Assembly: GCF_000006405.1 (NCBI RefSeq)
Contig: NW_003206626.1
Span: 7,557-71,556, forward strand
Direction: 5' to 3'
Length of the DNA: 64,000 nucleotides
Origin: Perkinsus marinus ATCC 50983
Taxonomy: Eukaryota; Perkinsozoa; Perkinsida; Perkinsidae
Shown here: positions 1 through 9,910 of the stretch, piece by piece
Position numbering within the stretch: position 1 is the first letter of the stretch
How the letters are laid out: the number at the start of each line of letters is the position of its first letter
Made by a program: the position numbers and the translations under genes
Notes under the pieces: model-generated
Told to the model about the DNA's origin: nothing
The model's input: the letters and a program-made list of their open reading frames with translations, nothing else
Database searches by the model: none

Positions 1-1394
1 TGCTTCTCTCAGGTGTAGAATTTTTCGGTTTCAATTGGTCTCTTATATCCTATCGGACCGATAGTATCGGTATATTGTACTGGTCGGCTCCGGCAGGCAT
101 GCGACATAGAACAAACAACGCTGCCGGGGCGCTGCACACTGTGCAGTGCACAGTGCCCTGAAGTGTCTCGTGGGTCATCGCCGTTCACATGTACGATTCT
201 TTATTCATCAACTGAGGATTCCTCAGTGAATGAGCACAACGAGCCGATGCGCATCAAGCTCCGATCCACCAGTCCCGTGAACGCCACTACTGGCTTGTCA
301 TCACAATGATGATGTTCACGACCACTACCGCTCCAGTGACTCACTGGCAGTGAGCACAACCATTACCAATGGCAATTTGCCATCAATGATGGGCCATGAT
401 GATGGTGATGATCAGAGCCACTGGTATTCTGTTGAGCACTGTACAGTTCGGCGCAGTGCACGGAGATCTCTTGACTGTTATGGTTCATTTGTGTCTTGTA
501 ATATGGTATTTACTGTACTTTTGCTACGATATTTGTTGTTTGGTCTATGCTGTCTATTGTGCTAGCGGCTAGCCTACATGATTCGCGTCACAGATTTGTG
601 CATGAGTGCTGTTCCTTGGGGTGCGTGAACCCTAGGATTAGGGTCTAATCATTAGGCGTCTGTAAGTGAACCAATTGAAATAATCGAAATTATTAACTTG
701 ACTCCTTTGCCTACGTTAGACCTGAGCCCAGGTCCAACGATTAGTGATGAGTGATTTACTGTGATTTGAGGTGTATCATTCGCTAGTGGCTAAGTTTCTT
801 CTGAACGGTATCTTAGTCAGGGATTAGTTACGGTATTGTATACGCGTTAGGCATTGTGCTGAACAGTCACGATGGTATTGACTCGTAGTGGCAAGACTCT
901 TGCCGCAAAAGCTCGAAGGAAGTCGTTGATCATTCGGGAGTTCCGAATCGGGACCCGATTCTCGGGTCAACGGATCCCCATTAAGAAAGTTTTGAAAATT
1001 AAGGAATGTGTTCGTCGTACGGTTCGTTCTAGGATTCCAGGGAAAGTTGGAAACTCACCCAGTCGTTACGCGCAGCGCTCACCTACAATAACTGGGAATC
1101 TAACTTGCTTGCGGCTATCGATCACCGCCGTTGTGCATAACACACTCATTGCCTTACCATCGATGTCGATGAATTATGGAACTCGAGCTCTGGTCGGAGC
1201 ATTCCATCGAAAAGAAGGATCTCTATGTAGATACGACGATCGGAGATCACTGACCGATTCATACAAGGTCATATGACGTTGTTCAACCTCCTCGTTGAGT
1301 TTGGCCGTCTCGGCAAACTTGGCAAAGAATTAATTCGGCCAGGTCGAGTGAATACCTTTGCCAACGGCTTTGTCCTCACGGTGATCTTCCGCAT

Positions 1395-1417
1395 GATTGT
1401 CAGTAATACTGACAATC
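1395..1417. repeat. Perfect hairpin, 11-bp arms, 1-nt loop
   Basis: Arm gattgtcagta (1395-1405) is followed after one base by its exact reverse complement. No coding overlap is supported. Confidence 0.9.
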
Positions 1418-1441
1418 ACGCGGAATATCACCACCTCAAGT

Positions 1442-1480
1442 ACCTCAAGCACTGTCAGTAGTACGAACAGTGCTTGAGGT
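1442..1480. repeat. Perfect hairpin, 14-bp arms, 11-nt loop
   Basis: Arm acctcaagcactgt (1442-1455) pairs exactly with 1467-1480. The arm sequence is unrelated to the neighbouring hairpins. Confidence 0.9.
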
Positions 1481-2010
1481 TCGTCGCTCTAACCCAATAG
1501 ATTGTGTCCATTATGTGAGCCGTCATTCGTATTTGCGCCACGGCTAATCTAATAGATAGTGTCCGTATGTTAGCTAGCAGTCGTATTCAGTCGAAGACTG
1601 ATCTCTTAGATGGTGTCCGACTCATCGCGGTTTTATCCGTATTCGCTCCGAGTACTTTTTTGGGAAGTAAACCGGTAAGTTCAGCATGCTCTGTGGAGCA
1701 TCTCGATCAGTGTTATCAGGTATCACGAGAAGCCTACGATAGCAAAGTGAAGATAATGTGAAAAGTTTTTTCTATGTTTGAGCTCTCCATATACTTAATA
1801 CGACTTGCGTTTAGATAGTGTAGCGTGCGGTACAATGTGCAATAACAATATCGAATGACGGGATAAGGAGACGATACTATCTCTGTGAAAGAAATCCATA
1901 ACTATTAGTGTTGAGTCGTAAAGGTGAACGAAGTGTGCTAACAACTCATGGGAGTAGATCCTGGGTCCCCCGCGCGAACTTTCCTGTACTCGACCGCTCT
2001 ATCGCCCAAC

Positions 2011-2035
2011 CACAAGACATGAACCATGTCTTGTG
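2011..2035. repeat. Perfect hairpin, 11-bp arms, 3-nt loop
   Basis: Arm cacaagacatg (2011-2021) pairs exactly with 2025-2035. Confidence 0.9.
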
Positions 2036-2065
2036 AATCATGTCACATGATAATCATAATCAGAG

Positions 2066-2094
2066 TCACTGAAGTGTGCGGCACACTTCAGTGA
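2066..2094. repeat. Perfect hairpin, 14-bp arms, 1-nt loop
   Basis: Arm tcactgaagtgtgc (2066-2079) pairs exactly with 2081-2094 around a single G. Confidence 0.9.
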
Positions 2095-2114
2095 TGTAAG
2101 TGAATTCACCCTTG

Positions 2115-2173
2115 ATACTGCCAAGCTGGATTTAACCGAACATTATATGCGGTTAAATCCAACTTGGCAGTAT
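2115..2173. repeat. Hairpin, 24-bp arms with one mismatch, 11-nt loop
   Basis: Bases 2115-2138 pair with 2150-2173 except for one position. The AT-rich loop is aacattatatg. This is the longest fold-back of the left region. Confidence 0.9.
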
Positions 2174-2186
2174 ACGGTCCTGATAC

Positions 2187-2230
2187 GGCTTTCGCCGGAC
2201 AGGAATCATGAATAAGTTGTGGCGAAAGCC
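2187..2230. repeat. Inverted repeat, 10-bp perfect arms, 24-nt spacer
   Basis: ggctttcgcc (2187-2196) and ggcgaaagcc (2221-2230) are exact reverse complements. Confidence 0.85.
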
Positions 2231-3242
2231 TGTCAAAACACCAGATTTGAACAAATCACCTGGCGATATTCGACTCCGACTCGAGAACATACCAAGCGTG
2301 ATCGATAAAAGGCGGATATCGCCAAAGATGGTGTAATCTTCATAAACAAATGATTATACCAATATATCGGCGTTTTGCGACACGTACTTGGCGAATACCG
2401 ATAAGTTTACCAAGTTTTATAGCAATATGTGGGCCACGGGCATGTTACACCAATACCAAGTTGCTGTAACCGTGCGCCCAGAACGAGATAGATCATTTGG
2501 GCGAACGAAACTACGGATTACCTCAACCAGTTTCCGCCACATCTCGGTGAAATTCGTTAGGTATCGAGGCCAAAGAGGTGAAATATGGTCCAGAAGCGGT
2601 CGTATCCCATGATTGAGCGTGTTGGCGAGAGTTCATTAGGACCCGAAATCGCCAAGCTTGGCGAGTTGGTGAAACCTGGTTCTCCGCCACGTGAGCAACA
2701 GTGACCGTCGCGCGCCACGAAATGTTACACGTGCGTCACGCACATTGATACACATGTGGATGTAATGGCTGACTTTTTCCAGATTACTGGCGCAGAATTG
2801 GACCTAGTCTTGGTGAACGAGCTCGTGGTTACCAATTCAACCATATAACTCAGCAACACTCGAATAGAGCTCGTTAACCAACAGTGGGTCCGATTCATGG
2901 GCATTGCCCTTACGGGAAATACTTTATGCCTACATCAGCGATGCTGGTTCAGCATTCCATGGCATACGACGGAGGACACAACTGTCACACTTGCGCTCTA
3001 CTAGTCTGGCACTAGAGTCAGCACACGAGAAATATTTTCCTTGTACTACCTCTACCTGTAATTTCCGGCGCTCTTAGTACACCTGCTGACGAGTTACTGA
3101 TGTTGATGGGCGTGCACAGTGTGACCTTCCTTCTCGAACGTATCTAACTCGAAGCGGTGGAAACGCGTCATTGATCTGACTCCCACTGGTGGGGGTCGCA
3201 TTATGGAGCCCTTATCAACAGTGATTTTCTTTTTCGAAATCA

Positions 3243-6200
3243 ATGCTCGGTCATCGTTTCCTACCGCACTGCTCTCGTCTCCTCTCAGCTGTCAGTAGTC
3301 CGGGATATCGGAGCGTACCGTGTCCTCATACTTGGAAGCCTGGCCGAACCGCTACTGGCATGGCACTAGCCCTGAGTACTCTCTCAGTGGCTGCAGCAGC
3401 TTCTACCGTGGGCCTGGTTGGCAAGGACGTATATTGTGACAGCAAAGAACGTAAGATTGCACCAAGGGATTCTCAGAGAATGTCTGAGAATTTTCTCTGT
3501 TGGCGGACGATCGGTAGAACGCATTCCTCTCGAGGTCTTTGGGAGGTTACTAGGGTTGTCTCTCGACTGTTTAGTCGGGGAGTATCGGTTTAGGACGGGT
3601 CTATTGAACACATGATCTGATGACAGTCCGCCCCCATCGGTAGAACACGTTTGTGTTCGGTTATTTGACATCACCGTGAGGACTTCGTTCGGACGTTGGC
3701 ACTTCTAATGGTTTCAGATGAATTTACCAAGGGAGGGGAATGGGTTAGACTTGGTAGCAACGATGAGTTTGAGAACGGTGAGATGTACGAGATGCAGGTC
3801 GGTGAGAACAGGAAGGTATAAGGAGTATAAGCAAGTCATGCAGGGATCGAACTCACGGTCTTTAGATTCTGATAACTAGGACGAAAGATGGCCGACTATA
3901 CTGCACAGGCGCTCTCTGCAGCCACTACGGTTTTCCTTTGAAAAAGGGCATCTTCCTCAACGAGACTGTGGTGTGCCCTTTGGTAGGTCGACCGATAGGC
4001 GTCTTAAGTTCCTCATTGGTCATATCTCAGCATGATGCCACTTTCGATATAAAGACAGGAGAACCACTGAGAGGACCCGGTCTTGATGCTATACCCACCT
4101 ACAGAAGTGAGCGAATATATCACCACGAAGTGTACCATGTGTGGGATGATCTTTCTGGCCGTATGCCAGCCGTATTAACATCTCTCTATCGAGAGTCTGT
4201 CGCTCGTTCATCATCTTTGACCTCATCACTTTACCTCAGTCGAGGTTCGACCCGATGGAGTCTACGCTGACTTACCGAGGAAATCTGATGTTTGGATTGC
4301 CAAAGAGAACGTCCAAGGCATGGCTAGAAGGGACCCTGAGGATAAGAGAGGTATCTGAGCTCGCGCTTAGGCTGCTATGGATAGGCTGCTATATGTACTT
4401 AGTATACGTGATAGTTGGGGGAGGAGCCGCTGCTGCTACTGCTGCCGAGAGTCTAAGGCAGAATGGATACACGGGAAGGATCATCATGGTAAGAAAGTCG
4501 GTCATTAATGGTGTCACGACGTTCACGAGAGTACTGCTGATTTGCATTATGACATTAAGTATCTGGTCTTGCTAGGACGTGTGACTTTCGTCCCCTGGTC
4601 TTTCTTGTGGTCTGGTAGTTGCGATTTCCTCGTTCAGATGACTCGGGAAAGGCATTTGCCGTATGACCGTCCCGTCCTGTCTAAGAAGTTGGATGCTGGC
4701 GATGATCCATCTAAACTCTACCTACGCGACAGGGAGTTCTATGCTAAGTCGGCAGAGAAGCTGGAACGCTGTAATGGAGAGGTAGCTGGTCCTGGTAGGC
4801 ACGATATAGAGGTCTGGACGGAGACTTTGGTCACCAAGGTTGACGCCGAGCATCGCATTGTGGAGGTTCAACCATCGAAAGCTCACAAGTGAGTGAGAGG
4901 ATCGCTATGCGGTGCTCGAACTGTCGGCTGTTACGCTTAGTGCTCACCAGTGTGGAGAAATATGCACATGGTCAACCCAGGGCTGTCGCCAGCGCTCGCG
5001 AGGCTTACGCCTCGTAGCACTGACCTACGTCTGGTGTACGCCCATGTGCAAGCATCAGACTGATTAACTCTAAACAAAACGCTTGGGCGCGAAATTTATC
5101 ACACTGATTTTGCACGAAAAAACTTCAAATGGGCCACTACAGATCATTCACAAGAAGTCAGGGTCTAACTGCAACTGCGCTGCGTAATTTCTCAATTCCA
5201 CTAATATTTGTACGATTTCCCATGGTAGTCGATGCTTTCGCACCCATGATGGGACGTGCTGCATCCTAAAACGCGTACTATTGCTATTGAAGTTGAGTCG
5301 CAATAGGAATAGGCAAGGTGCACAATAGTCTATGTGCATTATGTAGTTCTCACGGTCATGACATTATTGATGATATTGATCGTAAATTATTCAATTACCG
5401 TAAACTTGAGAGTATTCGGATCGAATGTTTCGGACACTCTTCACTTGTGACAGATAGCGACGACTTTGTCTGTAATCACTCAATATACCAGTCTGATATA
5501 TTGAGTGACTCAATTCGTACTATTGCGAGTCACAATTCACCTCGCTAAAGCAACAAATCGTGCGACATCATCTACGTGACTCGATGCGTGATATTATCAG
5601 TCACGTGAGTGTACTTCCTGAGTGCAGCCGAACTGGTGGAGAGAACTTCTGTGGGCGTATGTAGTACGCTTTTCGGTCTCATACGAAGTATACTCCCTCT
5701 TTTCTGCGGCGTCTGCGACTTTACGCCTAGAGCGTACATTTATACGCCTGGCGACAGCCCTGGGTCAACCACATATGTTGGTGGCGATGCGAAGATCATG
5801 AGGAAGTTTTAGGAAATTCTCATTGGTTTCTGTAAATTTAGACGGGGCTCATGTGTAAACTTCTAAAATTAGTGAGAAACTTCTGAACTCAACTGAGGAA
5901 AGCGAACATATATTTCAACACTGCTGCTCGAGGTGATCGCATGGGGGTAGAGAGTCTTTGCCAGAGTTGTGTAGCTAGCGTCGTTTCAGTCATCCATCCC
6001 AAGTTACGTACGACAAGTGCCTATGGGCCGCGGGTTCAGATGCTAGGAAAGCCTATATACCAGGCCTTAACGCCAAGTACTACATTTATAGACACTCTTA
6101 TAGAAGTTCTCTATTAGGAATGTTTTCTGTCTCCGGACGCCCGATGATGCTCATGCTATAACGGAGTATGCTGAGGCTGGGCAACGGGTAGTAGTGGAAC

Positions 6201-7874
6201 TGTTTGGAGCTGCTGGCGAATGTGGTCCTTGCTCTCGACCGCCCCACTTCGTTGCTTCTCAGGTGGTTTTGGTTGGTTCGGGTTTCATCGGTATGGAGAT
6301 GGCTAGTGCCCTAGTTAGCATGGGAGTAGACGTCACTGTTGTTGGTAGGGCGTTGGGATGTAGATGAGGTAGGGAGCTGTGGTGTTTAGGTAGGGAGACT
6401 GTGCCGTTCCAGAGGGTGCTGGGGAAGAAAGTGGGGGCATATTTCGCCCATATGTTAGCGGAGAGGTGAGGAGGGAGGGCGGATGGCCTCAGGTCGCTAC
6501 TCGGGAAGTATGATCTCATCGGTGTCGCAGTGTTGGACTCAACTCAGGCACATACAATTCATCGGAGGAACAACGGTGAAGTTGCTCAGATCAGAAGCAA
6601 TGGAACATGGTTGTAAGCGTTGAGGGCGGGGTTCGATTTGTGATAGTGTTCTTGGACATGCCGAAAATCTGTGGTCCGTTCAAATGCTCACTTTTCCGAG
6701 TTCGAGAGCTTGGAAACAATACTATTCCGAGCTCAGATAAAATAATCTGTTCAAGTGTGAACTTCATCCGAGCTTGTATTCCACTGGTAAAATCGGACGA
6801 TCGTCTCTTTCCCCAGCCGTTTCATATTTTCGGGCGAGCGAAATTTGTTCGGGTGTAATTACAAACTAGTGCGTGGTGGGCTGTGCAATTGGTTTGCACT
6901 CAGCCTACAGTGAGGACAGTCTCGTGAATGGGGTGGAGCTTGATGATGGTGATCTCCTTTTCGCGGACGCTGTCATCATGGGTACAGGGGCAGTCCCTAA
7001 TACTTCACAGCTTACTGGTGTACAGAGGGCTGTAGGTGCCCCCGTTGGTCCAACTGTTGTGGCTTACAGGATGATGTCTCAGGCCGATGGGTCACTGCCG
7101 ACGGACCCTTTCTTGGGGGTACAGCTTGCTGATGGTTCCTTTAGCAATACGCTCTATGCTGCTGGAGATGTGGCAAGATACCCCGATGTGCGCACAGGCA
7201 AGATTTCATCATTAGTGTGAGTTCATTCCGAGGATACTGAGGTTAGGTGAGCCGCTGAGAGTGGAGCATTGGGATGTTGCACTACAAATGGGCAGAATTG
7301 CGGGAGCGAATATGGCTGGAAAATTTAGACCGTGAGTTTTGTGGCGCGTGACGCGAGTCAGATGAAAATGCGTGATAGGTACAATACGGTACCCTATTTC
7401 TGGACGATGATATTTGGCAAGTCCTTGCGGTACGTTGGCAGCACAGGTGGCAAGGACGGATCTAATTTTTTTGATAATGTTATCATCGAAGGGGACTTCA
7501 AAGAGAGTCGCTTCGTGGCTTATTATTGTCGGGTAAAAGGAGCATCGTTTCTTGGGCGGAGCGAAGCAGTTTTGGTAATCTTCCTTAGGGTGATCATATT
7601 CTGGCAGTAGCGACAGTGGGATCGGATCCTGTTGCCGTCGCCTGTGGAGAGTTGATGAAACGAGGCTTGATGCCTCGTACTAGCGAGCTCATGCTAGGAA
7701 CCTGTGATGCCCAAGGCATTCTAGAGTAAGGCAGTATTCACGTATGAAGTGAATGGCGATACTCGTTGTTACATAACTCATGTCATTGCGTATTTGTGTG
7801 GTTTTAGGCGGGTGAAGAAGTTGGACGAAATAACGAAACCGAAGAAAGTGACACCCAAGACCAAGAAGGCATGA
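3243..7874 (+). CDS. Apoptosis-inducing-factor-3-like Rieske/FAD oxidoreductase
   Basis: This multi-exon gene encodes an AIFM3-type NAD(P)H flavoprotein with an N-terminal Rieske [2Fe-2S] domain. The start at 3243 opens an Arg/Ser-rich leader with a hydrophobic Ala-rich stretch, so a mitochondrial location is inferred. The Rieske part begins near 3710 (E-W-V-R-L-G-S-N). Its ligands are C-S-H (3917-3925) and C-P-L-H, the latter split by an intron after 3978. An FAD site follows (V-G-G-G-A-A-A-A-T-A, about 4418), then H-L-P-Y-D-R-P-V-L-S-K (4653), L-R-T-P-D-D-A-H (6133), a second dinucleotide site V-G-S-G-F-I-G-M-E (6266), P-F-Q-R-V-L-G-K-K-V-G (6410), and the C-terminal A-A-G-D-V-A-R-Y-P (7160). 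The last exon is Lys-rich and stops at 7872. Introns carry a tRNA-like element and two copies of the TIR repeat. The exon between 4888 and about 5700 is not resolved, and the frame across 3816-3881 is off by one. Confidence 0.9.
3817..3880 (-). mobile_element. tRNA-like element forming an intron of the AIFM3-like gene (antisense)
   Basis: The intron between the first two Rieske exons is about 64 nt. On the minus strand it reads as a tRNA-like end with B-box GAGTTCGATCCCTGC. The donor GTATAAGG lies at the element's 3' end. Downstream of the acceptor CTAG the frame needs one extra base removed. Confidence 0.6.
4948..4977 (+). mobile_element. 5' fragment of the intronic TIR repeat (copy a)
   Basis: The sequence starts CAGTGTGGAGAAATATGCAC and continues to GGTCAAC, the same as the 5' end of the full copies. 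It then diverges. It lies in an AIFM3-like intron that starts at 4889. Confidence 0.65.
5476..5508. repeat. Perfect hairpin, 12-bp arms, 9-nt loop
   Basis: tcactcaatata (5476-5487) pairs exactly with tatattgagtga (5497-5508). It lies in a long intron or unresolved part of the AIFM3-like gene. Confidence 0.9.
5806..5923 (+). mobile_element. Intronic TIR repeat, 5'-truncated (copy b)
   Basis: It matches the 3' two thirds of the family, including the conserved core CTCAACTGAGGAAAGCGAAC and the end TTTCAACACTG. The intron donor GTTTTAGG at 5806 is the first base of the recognisable repeat, so the element itself supplies the 5' splice site. The acceptor is CTATTAG at 6117. Confidence 0.75.
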
Positions 7875-8070
7875 GGATATCATCAAGCCTAATTATGTTT
7901 CAAAGGGGTCCCCCCTCCCTCACTCTGCCTTGAGTTGGCTCTTTCACGTTCTCTCCATCTCTCATTGCGCTCCGATGCTCGGTTGGAGTGGTAGGGATGA
8001 CAAAATGTATTCACCTATACACTGAGTTTGAGCGTTAATGTTGAGATTTCGGGGAACGATATTGCTCTAG

Positions 8071-9401
8071 ATGGCATGCAGACTGTATTGTCCCGAAATC
8101 TGTAACAAGTGTGGGGTTCAGGTCGATGGGTTATCTCATTTTTTGAATTACAACTGGTGTCTTTCCTCAGCCTCATTCACCCTTGTATTGTCGAAATACC
8201 TTTTTCGGATGTATCGTGGTCAAGTCCTTCGTCTGAGGTCTGGGGAAGCACCCTCGACTACTGGCCTAGTCAAGGGTGGCACTCTTCCGCAGCCCGACAG
8301 CCCTCCCACCATGCGGCTCAGCTCTTATGTAACAATACGTGTACTGTAATATCGTTACTGGTCGCTCTTCAGAATCCGTCAGCATCTCGTAGTCAGCGTT
8401 GTGCTGGAAGGTGCTGGGGCGAGAAGGAGGAAGGTGAGCGACAGACTGGGTCTTCCAGCATTATCCTTGGTGGTACTAACACATGCGAGATGATTCCTGT
8501 CGAGCTCAGGTCACCAGTCAGTGGCTCCGGTCACTCGTAACAGTAGGGTTACGAAGGTCGCAGCTCCTCGTTTACCTCTTCGGAACGATGTAATGAAAAC
8601 TGGCGCTTATTTGATTGATGATATGTTTGCAGGATGGCGAGGAGCGTAACGTGACGGCATCTCTAAGAGATATTCTGACTTATACGTGAGACCTGGGATC
8701 CAGCGGAGCGGAGCGTTTTTTGTATTAGACATAATCAGCCTGAAGGGCATGTATTCATAGTGAGAAGGATTCAACGCTTGGGATACGACTCACCCAGTAT
8801 ATTGTACGACTATTTTAAGAAGGAACTAGGGATGGAGGTCCGTCGAGTTATGGTGAGAGATGCCCTATTGGGCTCGCCTACCTGTTGCTGGGACAGGTGG
8901 TGGCCAGTGCAGCTCCTGAGTCTCCAGATGGAGCGACTAAATCAGGAAGGGAACGACAGCGACCAGCTAATATGGGATTCGTTATAGTGGAAAGTAAGAG
9001 GAGGATGGGGATGCGGAAAGTCTCACGTATAGTATGGCATACGTGACAGCATGGATGGGTCTCGCGAATTCGATGCCAGATTCGCATGAAGTCGAGGCTA
9101 TTATTGCAATCAACAACATGGGAGGTGGAACTATAAAGGTTAATGGTAACCGATCATGTGGGCGCGCGCGGTGGCAAAGAGTGTCGTGGCCGTAGGTGTC
9201 CCGATCGTGGTGGCACCTTTTGTTAAGGAACATGCTGGACTGATTGAGTCCAGTCCTGTGTCTTCCACTGTGTCTCATGATACGAGTACAGGTATCGGTA
9301 GCAGCTATGGTCAGTACAGTGATGCTTGCTTGGATGGTATCGGCTTTGATATTGACGACTATCTCAAAGACGCCCTGGATTCGCCTGATGATTTTTTGTG
9401 A
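8071..9401 (+). CDS. RRM-domain RNA-binding protein
   Basis: This multi-exon gene carries one RNA-recognition motif. The RNP2-like strand is H-V-F-I-V-R-R-I-Q-R-L-G-Y (8749 on), then Y-F-K-K-E-L-G-M-E-V-R-R-V-M. A linker and the RNP1-like strand R-P-A-N-M-G-F-V-I-V-E-S follow near 8960. The last part is H-E-V-E-A-I-I-A-I-N-N-M-G-G-G-T-I-K-V (9087 on). The product ends in an acidic tail with stop at 9399-9401. Clear introns lie at 8591-8632, 8853-8891 and about 9147-9208. Proteins with this I-Q-R-L-G-F/Y signature are known as uncharacterised RRM proteins in alveolates and stramenopiles. The start is uncertain: 8071 is an ATG, but the first solid exon is the Trp/Ser-rich stretch from about 8205. 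Two introns (8686-8738 and 8994-9032) leave the frame off by one. Confidence 0.7.
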
Positions 9402-9910
9402 GGACCGATGCTAATTTATTAGGCATGGTCAGCTGCTCGACACTAGTCTATGGTTGTGGTTGACGTTGTGAAGTCCATATGGCTCTTCCTGGATCTGTAT
9501 TGTCTTGTCTGTGTAGTATTCATGATCAAGTATTCAGCAGTAATAACTGCGATAGTGCACGATAGTCGTCAAGAGTAGATCTACATCTTATCCCCTCTGG
9601 TGGCTTTATGGCAGTAGTAGTAGTAGTATTGGCTTATGACTTGGTTCTCATGTCGGCAGCTTCTTGCATGCTCCTATGAGCAAGTGTTGGGTTATAGTAA
9701 GGAGTGGACCAGGAGAGGCATATGGCCGTGATTTCAAGTCTGAGGAAATTAAATTGACGAAATGTGCGCGGCAACTTTTCCCCCTAATTTCGATGAGAAA
9801 AGTCAATATGGGTTGTTTACTTGTCGCTGCCAGGGTTCAAAAGGGGTGGGTTAACTGCAGGGGTTAGCTGGTTACGAGGTGTGGCTGTAACTGTAGGGTT
9901 GTCGGCTTCC

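Larger units (their letters stand above)
1..3242. other. Left-end region without a convincing gene, rich in short perfect hairpins
   Basis: No reading frame here gives a recognisable domain or a convincing spliced product. The longest frame (872-1276, +) is very basic and opens with an M-V-L-T-R-S-G-K motif that faintly recalls retrotransposon gag starts, but nothing downstream supports that. What stands out is a series of near-perfect inverted repeats with unrelated arms (listed separately at 1395, 1442, 2011, 2066, 2115 and 2187). The region could be intergenic, an old element remnant, or hold a non-coding RNA. Confidence 0.5.

Noticed and set aside
872-1276. Gag-like retrotransposon protein
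   Set aside because: Only a short N-terminal resemblance. No zinc knuckle, protease or reverse transcriptase follows.
4767-4834. A 28-nt intron in the AIFM3-like gene (GTAGCTGG to GATATAG)
   Set aside because: Removing it breaks the frame, while leaving it in keeps an open frame into V-W-T-E-T-L-V-T-K; it is more likely a coding insertion.
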